NCBI RefSeq assembly: GCF_900455735.1
Contig: NZ_UAUI01000011.1
Coordinates: 62,001-126,000, forward strand
Source of the DNA: Rhodococcus wratislaviensis
Lineage (GTDB): Bacteria; Actinomycetota; Actinomycetes; Mycobacteriales; Mycobacteriaceae
Reading direction: 5' to 3'
DNA length: 64,000 bases
Shown one piece after another: positions 15,249 to 23,694 of the stretch (position 1 is its first letter; every line of letters begins with the position of its first letter). A program made the translations under genes and the position numbers. The notes under the pieces were generated by a model. It was not told where the DNA came from. It made no database searches and was given only the letters and a program-made list of their open reading frames with translations.

Positions 15249-17354
15249 ATGAGCACGTCCCAGCAACACCAGCCATCACCGACAGTGCGGTACGAGGTAC
15301 GCGACGGAGTCGCCGTCATCCGCCTCGCCAACCCACCCGTCAACGGCCTCGGGGACACCGTTCGCGCCGGACTCGCCTCCGCTGTCGCCCGTGCCGCCGC
15401 CGACGACCACATACGCGCCGTCATCATCGTCGGCGAGGGCAAGGGATTCTGCGGTGGCGCCGACCTGCGCCAATTCGGCACCCCCGCAGCGACCGCCGAC
15501 CCCACCCTGCCGGACGTCCTCACCACCATTACCCACTCACCGAAACCGGTGATCGCCGCCATCCACGGTGACGCCCTCGGCGGTGGACTCGAACTCGCTC
15601 TCGCCTGCCACTACCGCATCACACACCGGGACGCGAAACTCGGCCTGCCCGAGGTGAACGTGGGCCTGATTCCCGGCGGCGGCGGCACCCAACGTCTGCC
15701 CCGGTTGATCGGCGCCGCGGCCGCGCTGCGGATGATCCAGCAGGGCACGCCGGTGTTCGGCACCCGGGCCGCCGAACTCGGTATCGCCGACGACTGCTTC
15801 GACGGCGACCCGCTCGGCGCCGCCGTCGACTTTCTCCGCACCCAGATCGACACCGGTACCTCGGGACCGGCGGTCGACAGTCTGCCGCCCGCCGACACAA
15901 CAGGTGTCGACTTCGACGCCGCCCGCCGTACGGTGCGGCCCAGCACCCGCAACGGCCTGGCCCAGCTCACCGCCATCGACGCCGTCGAGACCGCGACCCG
16001 GCTTCCTACCGCCGCCGGGCTCGCCTTCGAGCGGGCCGCCTTCCTCGGCCTGCTCCGGGGCCCGGAATCCGCGGCCCTGCGGCACGTGTTCTTCGCGGAG
16101 AAGACCGCCCCCAAACTGTCCGGCGTTCCCGCCGCGTCCGCACGGCCGATCTCCCGGGTGGCGGTCATCGGCGCCGGCACCATGGGCAGCGGGATCGCCA
16201 TGGCGTTCGCAAACGGCGGACTCCCGGTCACGCTGATCGAACAGAACCAGGACGCCCTGACCCGAGGAACGGCCCTGGTGCGCAAGACCTACGAATCATC
16301 CACCACCAAAGGCAAACTCACCGAGACGCAGGCACGCGACCGCATCGCGTTGATCGAACCGAACCTCGATCTCGACGCCGCCGCCGAGGCCGACCTCGTC
16401 GTCGAAGCCGTCTTCGAGGACATGACCGTGAAGAAGGAGGTGTTCGGCAAACTCGACGCCGTCTGCAAGCCGGGGGCGATCCTCGCGTCGAACACGTCCC
16501 GACTGGACCTCGACGAGATCGCACGTGCCACCAGCCGTCCGTCCGATGTGATCGGTCTGCACTTCTTCAGCCCCGCCAACATCATGAAACTCGTCGAGGT
16601 CGTCCGCGGGGAAGCCACCGCCGACGACGTCGTCGCCACCGGCCTGACGCTCGCGCAGCAGATCGGGAAGATCCCGGTGCTGTCGCAGGTGTGTGAGGGT
16701 TTCATCGGCAACCGCATGCTCACCCCTTATCGGCGCGAAGCCGAATTCCTCCTCGAAGAGGGTGCGACTCCGCAGCAGATCGACACGGCCCTGCACCAGT
16801 TCGGGTTCGCCATGGGACCGTGCGCGATGTCGGACCTGGCCGGCCTCGACATCGCCTGGGCTGCGCGCAAGCGACTGGCCCCGACCCGCCCGAAAGACGT
16901 CCGGTATTCGCGGGTCGCCGACACCCTCTGCGAGAACGGACGGTTCGGGCAGAAGAGCGGAGCAGGCTACTACCGGTATGAGAAGGGCAGCCGCACACCG
17001 GTTCCGGACCTCGCCGTCGACGAGATCATCCGCACCTGCGCCGCCGAGGACGGCATCGAACGCCGCACGATCACCGACGAGGAAATCATCGACCGCTGCG
17101 TACTGGCCCTCGTCAACGAAGGCGCCACACTGCTCGGTGAAGGAATCGCCCAACGCGCCTCCGACATCGACGTCGTCTACGTCGACGGATACGGATTCCC
17201 CGCCTTCCGCGGCGGGCCGATGTACTACGCCGAATCCCTCGGTCTGGACGTCACCCTGCAGAAGATCCGCGACTTCGAGAACGTACACGGTCGAACGTGG
17301 ACCCCGGCACCACTACTCGCACAACTCGTCGACGCTGGTCGCACCAGCTTCTAG
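15249..17354 (+). CDS. enoyl-CoA hydratase / 3-hydroxyacyl-CoA dehydrogenase fusion (FadB/FadJ type)
   Basis: A 701-residue bifunctional beta-oxidation enzyme. The ATG at 15249 has GAGGAAAAGG just upstream; the frame is open far upstream but there only mirrors the acyl-CoA dehydrogenase on the other strand. Residues 1-190 are a crotonase fold: oxyanion loops GFCGGADLRQFG and HGDALGGGLELALAC, and the catalytic Glu in GLPEVNVGLIPGGGGTQRL. From about residue 300 comes the NAD-binding dehydrogenase: VAVIGAGTMGSGIAMAF, ASNTSRLDLDEIA, GLHFFSPANIMKLVEVVRG with the catalytic His, followed by two C-terminal dimerisation domains. It hydrates a trans-enoyl-CoA and oxidises the 3-hydroxyacyl-CoA. No thiolase is adjacent; the nearest is at 28.8 kb. 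The upstream divergent pair gives the preceding steps. Confidence 0.93.
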   Translation: MSTSQQHQPSPTVRYEVRDGVAVIRLANPPVNGLGDTVRAGLASAVARAAADDHIRAVIIVGEGKGFCGGADLRQFGTPAATADPTLPDVLTTITHSPKPVIAAIHGDALGGGLELALACHYRITHRDAKLGLPEVNVGLIPGGGGTQRLPRLIGAAAALRMIQQGTPVFGTRAAELGIADDCFDGDPLGAAVDFLRTQIDTGTSGPAVDSLPPADTTGVDFDAARRTVRPSTRNGLAQLTAIDAVETATRLPTAAGLAFERAAFLGLLRGPESAALRHVFFAEKTAPKLSGVPAASARPISRVAVIGAGTMGSGIAMAFANGGLPVTLIEQNQDALTRGTALVRKTYESSTTKGKLTETQARDRIALIEPNLDLDAAAEADLVVEAVFEDMTVKKEVFGKLDAVCKPGAILASNTSRLDLDEIARATSRPSDVIGLHFFSPANIMKLVEVVRGEATADDVVATGLTLAQQIGKIPVLSQVCEGFIGNRMLTPYRREAEFLLEEGATPQQIDTALHQFGFAMGPCAMSDLAGLDIAWAARKRLAPTRPKDVRYSRVADTLCENGRFGQKSGAGYYRYEKGSRTPVPDLAVDEIIRTCAAEDGIERRTITDEEIIDRCVLALVNEGATLLGEGIAQRASDIDVVYVDGYGFPAFRGGPMYYAESLGLDVTLQKIRDFENVHGRTWTPAPLLAQLVDAGRTSF

Positions 17355-17402
17355 GCTTCGGCTGCAACGGGTTCCGTCCTTCGATGGAAGGGCGGAACCC
17401 GG

Positions 17403-17777
17403 GTCTTCGGCGACGGCCCGATCCGCGGCCGCACGGTCCTGGTGCACGGTGTGCTCGGCGGCGTCGGATCGATGGCCACACAACTGGCCCGGTGGGGCGG
17501 CGCGACCGTGATCGCCGCCTACGGCACCGGCGAGGGCAGGCCCAGTCTCCCGTTCTGACCGATGCTGTTCGACAACATCACCATTCGCTTGCTGGGTAGT
17601 GACGATTTTCCGGCCGAAGCCAAACAGCAGGCCGCCACCGATCTGACCGCCGCCGCGGCGGACGGTGCCCTGTCGATCACCATCGATGAACCCGTCCCCC
17701 TCGATCAGGCCGCGCGTGCTCACGACCTTGTCGACCGCGGCACCCGCTCGCGAATCCTGCTGGCTGTGCCGGACTGA
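17403..17777 (+). pseudogene. zinc-independent quinone oxidoreductase (MDR family), internally deleted
   Basis: One frame encodes RGRTVLVHGVLGGVGSMATQ, LARWGGATVIAAYGTGEG (the NADPH Rossmann loop of quinone oxidoreductases), then an in-frame TGA at 17556, then directly MLFDNITIRLLGSDDFPAEA and DLVDRGTRSRILLAVPD, the C-terminal end of the same family. The N-terminal half and about 80-100 residues of the middle are missing. The 3' part from the ATG at 17562 (71 codons) could still be translated but would lack the cofactor site. Confidence 0.65.
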
Positions 17778-17848
17778 ACACACCCGAGATGCCCGTGGGT
17801 TCGGGTTACCATCTGGGCGTGAAATACGAGGTGGGGAGGCTTCGAAAC

Positions 17849-18754
17849 ATGGGTGGGCGACGCACGAGTGTTCTCATTGCAGTGGTGGTCGGATTCGTTG
17901 TGACTGCGGGAGGGGCCGCGCAGGCGGCGCCATCCACGGGATCCGTGGATCCGGTCGTGCTGCCTGTGGGCGAGGTGGTGACTCCGCTGATCGACTGCAG
18001 TCTCAGCGCCGCGAATCCACGCCCGGTGATCGTGCTGCCAGGCGCGGACGGCACTACGTCCGATACCGCGGACCAGTGGTCGACGGTCACGTCAGCGTTG
18101 CGCGAATCAGGTACCTGCACCCTGGTGTTCCAGGGTGGTGTCGTCGACGGAAGACGCTGGGCCGGAAACATTCCCGACGAGGCAGCCCAGCTCGCGACGT
18201 TCGTCACTTCGGTGAAGGACGCGACGGGTGCGGATACCGTCGACCTCGTCGCGCATTCGGCCGGCACGGTCGTGTCGAATTACTACCTGAAGGTGCTCGG
18301 CGGTGCGCAAGACGTGACGCATGCTGTCTTCCTGGCACCGGAGGGACGGGACTGCGACGGTACCGGCTTCCTCGCCACGTTCGGCATCCACAATCCGCCC
18401 ATCACCCCGGTGCAGGCGCTGCAGGCGCTGCCGTTTCTGTCGCCGCTGCTCGGGCACGCCTCATCGGAGCTGGCGGTCGCCCTGCAACTGGCACCCGGCT
18501 CGGAAGTGCACACGACGGTGTTCGGCGACGGGCCGATCACACAACCCGGTGTCAGCTATTCCGTGCTGGCCACTGCGAACGACGAGATCGCGACACCCGC
18601 CGGGACGTGCTCGTTCATCACCGAGCCCGGAGTGACGAACACGCTGTTCGAAGAGGCTTACCCGGACGCGCCCGCGGTCGACCACTCCAGCCTGCGCTCC
18701 AGTCCGTACGCCGCCGCCTGGATCCTCGATCAACTCGAAACTGAAGGTCGCTGA
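17849..18754 (+). CDS. secreted alpha/beta hydrolase, lipase/esterase-like
   Basis: A 301-residue exported protein. GGGGAGG lies about ten bases before the ATG at 17849; an upstream in-frame GTG (17819) is less likely because it would precede the signal peptide with a charged stretch. Residues 1-27 form a signal peptide (MGGRRTSVLIAVVVGFVVTA, then GGAAQA before the cut). The mature protein has VIVLPGADGTTSD near the oxyanion region and the nucleophile elbow LVAHSAGTVVSNYYLK, an A-H-S-A-G form of G-x-S-x-G that is usual in actinobacterial EstA-like lipases. FGDGPI and VDHSSLRSSPYAAAWIL near the end would carry the acid and the catalytic His (DHSSL). It stands alone and may hydrolyse esters outside the cell. 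Confidence 0.82.
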   Translation: MGGRRTSVLIAVVVGFVVTAGGAAQAAPSTGSVDPVVLPVGEVVTPLIDCSLSAANPRPVIVLPGADGTTSDTADQWSTVTSALRESGTCTLVFQGGVVDGRRWAGNIPDEAAQLATFVTSVKDATGADTVDLVAHSAGTVVSNYYLKVLGGAQDVTHAVFLAPEGRDCDGTGFLATFGIHNPPITPVQALQALPFLSPLLGHASSELAVALQLAPGSEVHTTVFGDGPITQPGVSYSVLATANDEIATPAGTCSFITEPGVTNTLFEEAYPDAPAVDHSSLRSSPYAAAWILDQLETEGR

Positions 18755-18779
18755 CCGGTCCCGGCCGATGCTCCCGACG

Positions 18780-18828
18780 ATCACGCGGTAGCCATGGGGT
18801 CGGGTTCGATCAGCCCTGTCCGCGTGAT
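18780..18828. terminator. possible bidirectional terminator
   Basis: ATCACGCGG (18780-18788) and CCGCGTGAT (18820-18828) form a 9-bp stem with a 31-base loop between the convergent lipase-like and Lrp genes. The long loop and lack of a T-run make this a weak call. Confidence 0.3.
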
Positions 18829-18849
18829 TCGCTGAAGCTGATCGATCCC

Positions 18850-19302
18850 TCAGAGAGGCAAGGGTCGATTGTCGGCCACGCTCTTCATGACGAGGGTGGA
18901 GCTGAGGCGCTGGACGCCGGGGAGGGTGGCGAGGCTTTCGTCGTAAAGCGTCTGGAAGCCGGGTAGGTCGCGGGTGATGACCCGCAGGAGGTAGTCGGGG
19001 TCGCCGAACAATCGTTGAGCCTGCAGGACATGGGGAATGGCGGCGACGGCCTGTTCGAATTCCTCGATGGTGTCGCGGTCGGCGGCACGCATGGTGACGA
19101 AGACGAGCGCCTCGAAGGTGAGGCCCAGTGCGCGGGCGTCGAGTTGTGCGCGGTAACCGCTGATCGCGCCGGAGCTCTCCAGTGCGCGCAGGCGGCGGTG
19201 GCAGGGCGAGATGCTGAGTCGGACTCGATCGGCGAGTTCGGTGAGGGTGAGTCGACCATCTTGCTGGAGCTCGGCAAGAATTTTCCTGTCTACGTTATCC
19301 AT
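18850..19302 (-). CDS. Lrp/AsnC family regulator
   Basis: A single-unit Lrp protein of 150 residues, the usual length. HTH at the start (VDRKILAELQQDGRLTLTEL, SISPCHRRLRALESSGAISG), then the RAM ligand-binding domain (LTFEALVFVTMRAADRDTI, LFGDPDYLLRVITRDLPGF). It is divergent from a LysE-type exporter with 122 bp between the starts, the classic arrangement of an amino-acid-responsive Lrp controlling export. In the gap, AAGATTTTCCC (19307-19317) and GGGAATCTT (19336-19344) form an imperfect inverted repeat that could be the operator. The effector is probably an amino acid; which one is unknown. Confidence 0.92.
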   Translation of the reverse strand: MDNVDRKILAELQQDGRLTLTELADRVRLSISPCHRRLRALESSGAISGYRAQLDARALGLTFEALVFVTMRAADRDTIEEFEQAVAAIPHVLQAQRLFGDPDYLLRVITRDLPGFQTLYDESLATLPGVQRLSSTLVMKSVADNRPLPL

Positions 19303-19424
19303 GTGGAAGATTTTCCCCCATCACGGTGGTGTTCAGGGAATCTTTGGCAACGTTTTCTCCCCCGTTCTTTCTAATCTTTCTTATCGGGACCGCCGGGCGT
19401 TCTGGTGTTCGGAGAGTGTGAAGG

Positions 19425-20057
19425 ATGAGTGAGATCATGGCGATCGGTACCGTTGCTGCGTTCTGGGCGGTGTCTTTTCTGTTCGTGCTGACGCCGGGGG
19501 CGGATTGGGCGTACGCGATCGCGGCGGGGCTGCGGCATCGCACCGTGGTGCCCGCGGTGGGTGGACTGTTGACGGGCCATGTGGCGATGACTGTGGTGGT
19601 GGCCGCCGGCGTCGCGTCGTTGGTGGCCCGCTCGCCGTTGGTACTGACCGCGTTGACGGCGGTCGGGGCGGCGTACCTGGTGTGGCTCGGGATCGCGATG
19701 CTCGCAAACCCCGTGGCGCTGCCGCAGGCAGGGGCGGAACAGGCGTCGGAATCGTGGGTTCGGCAGGCGGTCAAAGGACTGGGAATCAGTGGACTGAACC
19801 CGAAGGTGTTTCTGCTGTTTCTGGCGCTGCTGCCGCAGTTCACCGACGCGGGCGCGCGGTGGCCGCTCGCGCTGCAGATTGTGCTGTTGGGTTTGGTGCA
19901 CACGGCCAGCTGCGCGGTCGTCTACACGGGGGTGGGGACCGGGGCGCGGGTGGTGCTGCGGGCACGACCAGCCGCGGCGCGGGTGGTGACCTGGGTGTCG
20001 GGGGCGGCGATGATCGTGATCGGTGTAGTGCTGCTGTTCGAGCGCGTGGCCGGATAG
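19425..20057 (+). CDS. LysE/RhtB family amino acid exporter
   Basis: A 210-residue membrane protein with about six hydrophobic helices. The opening AFWAVSFLFVLTPGADWAYA is the hallmark of the family (F-x2-TPGP/A), and AVGAAYLVWLGIAML with GLGISGLNPKVFLLFLALLP marks helices 3 and 4, including the conserved NPK. GAAGG precedes the ATG. These exporters remove amino acids such as lysine, threonine or leucine analogues. The divergent Lrp gene is its likely regulator. The gene downstream is convergent, so this is a single-gene unit. Confidence 0.9.
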   Translation: MSEIMAIGTVAAFWAVSFLFVLTPGADWAYAIAAGLRHRTVVPAVGGLLTGHVAMTVVVAAGVASLVARSPLVLTALTAVGAAYLVWLGIAMLANPVALPQAGAEQASESWVRQAVKGLGISGLNPKVFLLFLALLPQFTDAGARWPLALQIVLLGLVHTASCAVVYTGVGTGARVVLRARPAAARVVTWVSGAAMIVIGVVLLFERVAG

Positions 20058-20077
20058 CCTCGGCGACAGCGGTATGT

Positions 20078-21082
20078 TCACAGGCCTCGCCGGCCTGCCG
20101 GCGCCGGCCAGGCCCGAGGGAACGGAGCCTGCAGCGTTTCCGGCATGACCGGGCTGTATTCGGCGGCCGCGTGAAGTCGGTTGTCCCGAACCACGACGGC
20201 GCCGCTGCGGATCATGGTGTCGATCAGTTCGGCGGCCAGGGTTTCGGGTGTCCTGCGCAGCAGCGCGGCCGCGTCGACGAGCCACGCACGCGCGAGCAGG
20301 TGGGACTCGACCTCGTCGGCGGAGATGCCGCCGCGAATCATCAACGCGAAGGCGAATATTCGCCGGGCGCCGTACCATATTGCGCCGTCCGGGTCGTCGA
20401 CGAGACGCCGGCCGCGACGCAGTGCGGCAGCGAATGCGGCGGTGGGTTCGGCGGGAATCGGGCCGTGGGCGGGTAACAGAACCCGCGGCTCGAGGTCGGC
20501 CAGTCGTTGCAGCGAGGCGACAGCGGTAGTCGCGGCGTCAGGCCCGTCGAGGGCGAGGTTGACCCAGCCGACGTCGTAGTCGGACAGCGCATCTCCGACC
20601 ACCAGTAGTCGCTCCTCGGGTTGCCACAACGCCACGTGGCCGGGAGTGTGGCCCGGCGTGTGGAGGACCTCCCAGTCGGCGTCACCGAGCCGGAGTAGTT
20701 GCCCGTCGTCGAGCGGCTCGTCGACGGTATAGGGGGCAACCGGCTGGTCGAGGTACTCCGCTGCACAGCAGCCCGGGTCACGTCGGGCGATGGCGTCGGC
20801 GTCCGGGGCGCCGGCCGCGATGCCGGCGCCCCCCGCCTGCAGTAGACCGTTGCCGCCGACGTGGTCGGCGTGCCAGTGCGTGTTCACGACCCGGGTGAGG
20901 TTGCCGCTGTGCGCGCGCACCCATTCGGCTGTCCGCTGCGCGTGCCCGACGAAGCCGCTGTCGACGAGCGCCGGTTCCCGCCCGTCGATCAGCAGCAGGT
21001 TGGCATCGGGAAACGGCCGCTGCCGCCAGATCACCCAGTCCGGCAACCGTTCATCCGCGCCGCTGTCCACCCCGCTCACCAC
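20078..21082 (-). CDS. MBL-fold metallo-hydrolase
   Basis: A 334-residue metallo-beta-lactamase-fold enzyme. The metal motif H-x-H-x-D-H is VNTHWHADHVGGNGLL (about residues 68-83), the third His is in LHTPGHTPGHVALW, and the bridging Asp is in VVGDALSDYDVG; further on HGPI supplies the last His. The C-terminal part (about 220-330) is the helical domain seen in SoxH/lactonase-like members that act on thioesters or lactones. Its start lies 7 bp inside the 3' end of the enoyl-CoA hydratase gene, so it is the last gene of the acyl-CoA synthetase, hydratase, MBL operon. In that setting an acyl-CoA thioesterase or lactonase role is plausible, but not shown. Confidence 0.88.
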   Translation of the reverse strand: MVSGVDSGADERLPDWVIWRQRPFPDANLLLIDGREPALVDSGFVGHAQRTAEWVRAHSGNLTRVVNTHWHADHVGGNGLLQAGGAGIAAGAPDADAIARRDPGCCAAEYLDQPVAPYTVDEPLDDGQLLRLGDADWEVLHTPGHTPGHVALWQPEERLLVVGDALSDYDVGWVNLALDGPDAATTAVASLQRLADLEPRVLLPAHGPIPAEPTAAFAAALRRGRRLVDDPDGAIWYGARRIFAFALMIRGGISADEVESHLLARAWLVDAAALLRRTPETLAAELIDTMIRSGAVVVRDNRLHAAAEYSPVMPETLQAPFPRAWPAPAGRRGL

Positions 21083-21858
21083 TCCGCGGGGCGGCCCTTG
21101 AGCTGTTCCCAGTACCGGCGGTGGGCGCGCCGGGACGGCTCGCTCGTCATGCCTGCGGCCAGCTCGTTCCGGTCCAGTGGGTCGGAGAGGTCCGCGATGT
21201 CGCGCAGGGCTGCGGCCTGCAGGGCCCGCTTGGTGTAGGCGTAGTTCTCGATGCAGTCCTCGGGGGTCGACTCGGCGATGGCGACGGCCCGATCGAGTAG
21301 TTCCTCCGCCGGCACCAGTTCGTGCACGATGCCCATGGAGTACGCCTCGTCCGAGGTGAAGATCTCGCCCTGCAAGCAGGTGCGCGACGCCACGGGTTCT
21401 CCCCAGGCGTAGGCCAGCATCCGCAGATACACCGCGGGCATCGGGATTCCGATCGGCACCTCGTTGATCCCGAATCGGGCGCCGTCGGGGACGGCGACGC
21501 GGCGATCACACACGGCGGCGGTGATCAGGCCCCCGGCGAACGCGTGCCCGTTCACCGCGGCCACCGTCGGCCGCGGATAGGTGAACAGCCGCATGTTCGT
21601 CGCCCGGTAGTCCTGGAACCAGGACGCGACCGCCTCGGTGTCCCCGGCGAAGAGCGGAAAGTGTTCTCCGAGATCGAGTCCGGCCGAGAATCGGGTACCA
21701 GTCCCGGTCAGCACCACCGGGGACTGCGGGTGGTCGCGTTCGAGTCGGTCGAACGCGTCGTGCAGGTCGGCGAAGAATGCGCGGTTCTGCGCGTTGACCG
21801 GGTTGGTGTTCATCGTCACCACGGCGACGCGACCACGCCGTTCGATTGTCCAGCTCAT
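21076..21858 (-). CDS. enoyl-CoA hydratase/isomerase family protein
   Basis: A 260-residue crotonase-fold protein with GGAGGAATTTGC before its ATG. Oxyanion-hole segments are FSAGLDLGEHF and NGHAFAGGLITAAVCD; the acidic residue expected for hydratase or isomerase chemistry is in FGINEVPIGIPMP. Length is standard. The C-terminus (RRAHRRYWEQLKGRPAEW) is longer and more polar than in classical hydratases. It sits between the acyl-CoA synthetase gene (57 bp upstream) and the MBL hydrolase gene (overlapping), so it probably acts on the CoA ester that the synthetase makes. Whether it is a hydratase, isomerase or hydrolase cannot be decided here. Confidence 0.9.
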   Translation of the reverse strand: MSWTIERRGRVAVVTMNTNPVNAQNRAFFADLHDAFDRLERDHPQSPVVLTGTGTRFSAGLDLGEHFPLFAGDTEAVASWFQDYRATNMRLFTYPRPTVAAVNGHAFAGGLITAAVCDRRVAVPDGARFGINEVPIGIPMPAVYLRMLAYAWGEPVASRTCLQGEIFTSDEAYSMGIVHELVPAEELLDRAVAIAESTPEDCIENYAYTKRALQAAALRDIADLSDPLDRNELAAGMTSEPSRRAHRRYWEQLKGRPAEW

Positions 21859-21915
21859 GCAAATTCCTCCGTACAGATTGTCGTGAATGTGGTTCGAGTA
21901 TGGGCGTGTTCGGGC

Positions 21916-23532
21916 CTACAGCCCGAGGATCTGAAGGGCTTGTTCCCGCATCTCCACCTTGCGGACCTTGCCGCTGACGGTCATGGGGAACTGGTCGACG
22001 CAGTGCACGTAGCGCGGGACCTTGAAATGCGCGATTCTGCCCTTACAGAACTCCCGCAGGCTCGACGCGTCGATCTTCTCGGCTCCCTCGCGCAGCCGCA
22101 GCCAGACCATCAGCTCTTCCCCGTACTTGGAGTCGGGTACCCCGATCACCTGCGCGTCCAGGATGTCGGGATGGGTGTAGAGGAACTCCTCGATCTCCCG
22201 CGGGTAGATGTTCTCCCCACCGCGGATCACCATGTCCTTGATGCGCCCGGTGATGGCGACGAACCCGTCCTCGTCCATGACCGCGAGGTCGCCGCTGTGG
22301 ATCCAGCCGTCGGCGTCGATGGCCTTGGTGGTCCTCTCGGGTTCGTTCCAGTAACCGAGCATCACCGAGTAGCCCCGGATACACAATTCACCGGACCGCC
22401 CCCGTGGCACGGTCTCGCCGGTTGCAGGATCGACGACCTTGACCTCCACGTGGGGGTGGGCGCGGCCGACGGTGGACACCCGACGGTCCAGGGAGTCGTC
22501 CACCCAGGTCTGTGTGGAGGCAGGGGATGTCTCGGTCATTCCGTAGGCGATTGCCACCTCCGGTACCCACTGGGTGACCTGCTTCATGATCTCCACCGGG
22601 CACGGTGAGCCCGCCATCGCGCCGGTGCGGACCGACGACAGGTCGTAGGACGCGAAATTCGGGACATCGAGCATGCTGATGAACATCGTCGGAACCCCGT
22701 ACACCGAGGTGCACTGCTCGTGCGCACAGGCTGTCAGCGTGGCGACCGGGTCGAACGACGGTGACGGAATGACGACACACGCGCCGTGCGTGCTGGCCCC
22801 GAGGTTGCCCATGACCATGCCGAAGCAGTGGTAGAACGGCACCGGCACGCAGATCCGGTCCTGCTCGGTGTAGCCGAGCAACTCGCCGACGAAGAACCCG
22901 TTGTTGAGGATGTTGCGGTGCGAGAGAGTGACGCCCTTCGGGAAACCGGTGGTCCCCGACGTGTACTGGATGTTGATCGGGTCGTCCGGTGACAGGCCCG
23001 CCTGCACTGCGGTGAGCCGTTCCGATGAGGCCTGATCTCCGCGGATCAGCAATGAATCCCACTCGTCGCTGCCGAAAATTATCACCCGATCGAGGCCCGG
23101 GCAGCGGGGCGAAACCTCAGTGACCATCGCCTCGTAGTCGGAGGTCTTGAACGACGGGACCGCGAACACCAGCCGGATCCCAGACTGGGTGAGGACGTAC
23201 TCGAGTTCGTGGGAGCGGTATGCGGGATTGAGGGTCACCAGGATGGCACCCACCTTCGCCGCGGCGAACTGCACCAGCACCCATTCAGGACAGTTCGGGG
23301 CCCAGATCGCAACCCTGTCTCCGGGGACGATCCCCTCTTCGAGCAGGGCAGAAGCCAGCGCATCGACGTCGGCGCGGAGGCCGGCGTACGTCCACCGCCG
23401 GCCCGTGGGAACGTCGACCACAGCCTCGCGCTCGGGAAATCTCGCGGCGGTCCGGTCGAAGTTGTCGCCGATCGTCATCTCCAGCAGCGCCCGCTCGGTC
23501 GGACCGACGCTATGACTCAGCCTGGTGTTCAT
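21916..23532 (-). CDS. AMP-forming acyl-CoA synthetase (FadD-like)
   Basis: A 538-residue ANL-superfamily ligase that activates an acid through an acyl-AMP to its CoA ester. I use the ATG at 23532, which has GGAGGAACACAC just before it; an open frame extends 41 codons further but lacks a site and would cross the divergent promoter. P-loop YTSGTTGFPKGVTLSHRN, A5 motif AYGMTETSP, A7/A8 HSGDLAVMDEDGFVAITGR and DMVIRGGENIYPREIEEFL, and the final GKVRKVEMRE with the adenylating Lys are all present. It is the first gene of the minus-strand operon, divergent from the GAF-LuxR regulator. Medium-chain or branched acid specificity is likely from the general sequence type but not certain. Confidence 0.92.
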   Translation of the reverse strand: MNTRLSHSVGPTERALLEMTIGDNFDRTAARFPEREAVVDVPTGRRWTYAGLRADVDALASALLEEGIVPGDRVAIWAPNCPEWVLVQFAAAKVGAILVTLNPAYRSHELEYVLTQSGIRLVFAVPSFKTSDYEAMVTEVSPRCPGLDRVIIFGSDEWDSLLIRGDQASSERLTAVQAGLSPDDPINIQYTSGTTGFPKGVTLSHRNILNNGFFVGELLGYTEQDRICVPVPFYHCFGMVMGNLGASTHGACVVIPSPSFDPVATLTACAHEQCTSVYGVPTMFISMLDVPNFASYDLSSVRTGAMAGSPCPVEIMKQVTQWVPEVAIAYGMTETSPASTQTWVDDSLDRRVSTVGRAHPHVEVKVVDPATGETVPRGRSGELCIRGYSVMLGYWNEPERTTKAIDADGWIHSGDLAVMDEDGFVAITGRIKDMVIRGGENIYPREIEEFLYTHPDILDAQVIGVPDSKYGEELMVWLRLREGAEKIDASSLREFCKGRIAHFKVPRYVHCVDQFPMTVSGKVRKVEMREQALQILGL

Positions 23533-23584
23533 GTGTGTTCCTCCGTTCTGGGAGGAATGTGACCTGTGAAACGAACGGAGCGGG

Positions 23585-23600
23585 ACCCCCGAAGGTAGGT
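23585..23600. promoter_or_regulatory. AC5G motif, candidate LuxR (RamA-like) binding site
   Basis: ACCCCCGAAGGTAGGT lies between the divergent acyl-CoA synthetase and GAF-LuxR genes. A near copy, ACCCCCGAAAGTAGCT, lies at 24593-24608 before the MHS transporter (14 of 16 identical). Binding of RamA, a GAF-LuxR regulator of corynebacteria, to AC-rich stretches followed by a purine is known; application here is inference. Confidence 0.45.
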
Positions 23601-23608
23601 CGGGGAAT

Positions 23609-23634
23609 GTCGTACCCACCTTCGTGGGTACGAC
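23609..23634. promoter_or_regulatory. perfect inverted repeat in the divergent promoter region
   Basis: GTCGTACCCAC (23609-23619) and GTGGGTACGAC (23624-23634) are perfect 11-bp arms around CTTC. The position between the divergent acyl-CoA synthetase and LuxR genes points to an operator; it could also form a hairpin in the leader of the synthetase mRNA. Confidence 0.55.
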
Positions 23635-23694
23635 GTTGCCACGGTGTGACGACACTCACTAGCCTCGGCATCAGATGTTTAGTTGGAGGCCGAC

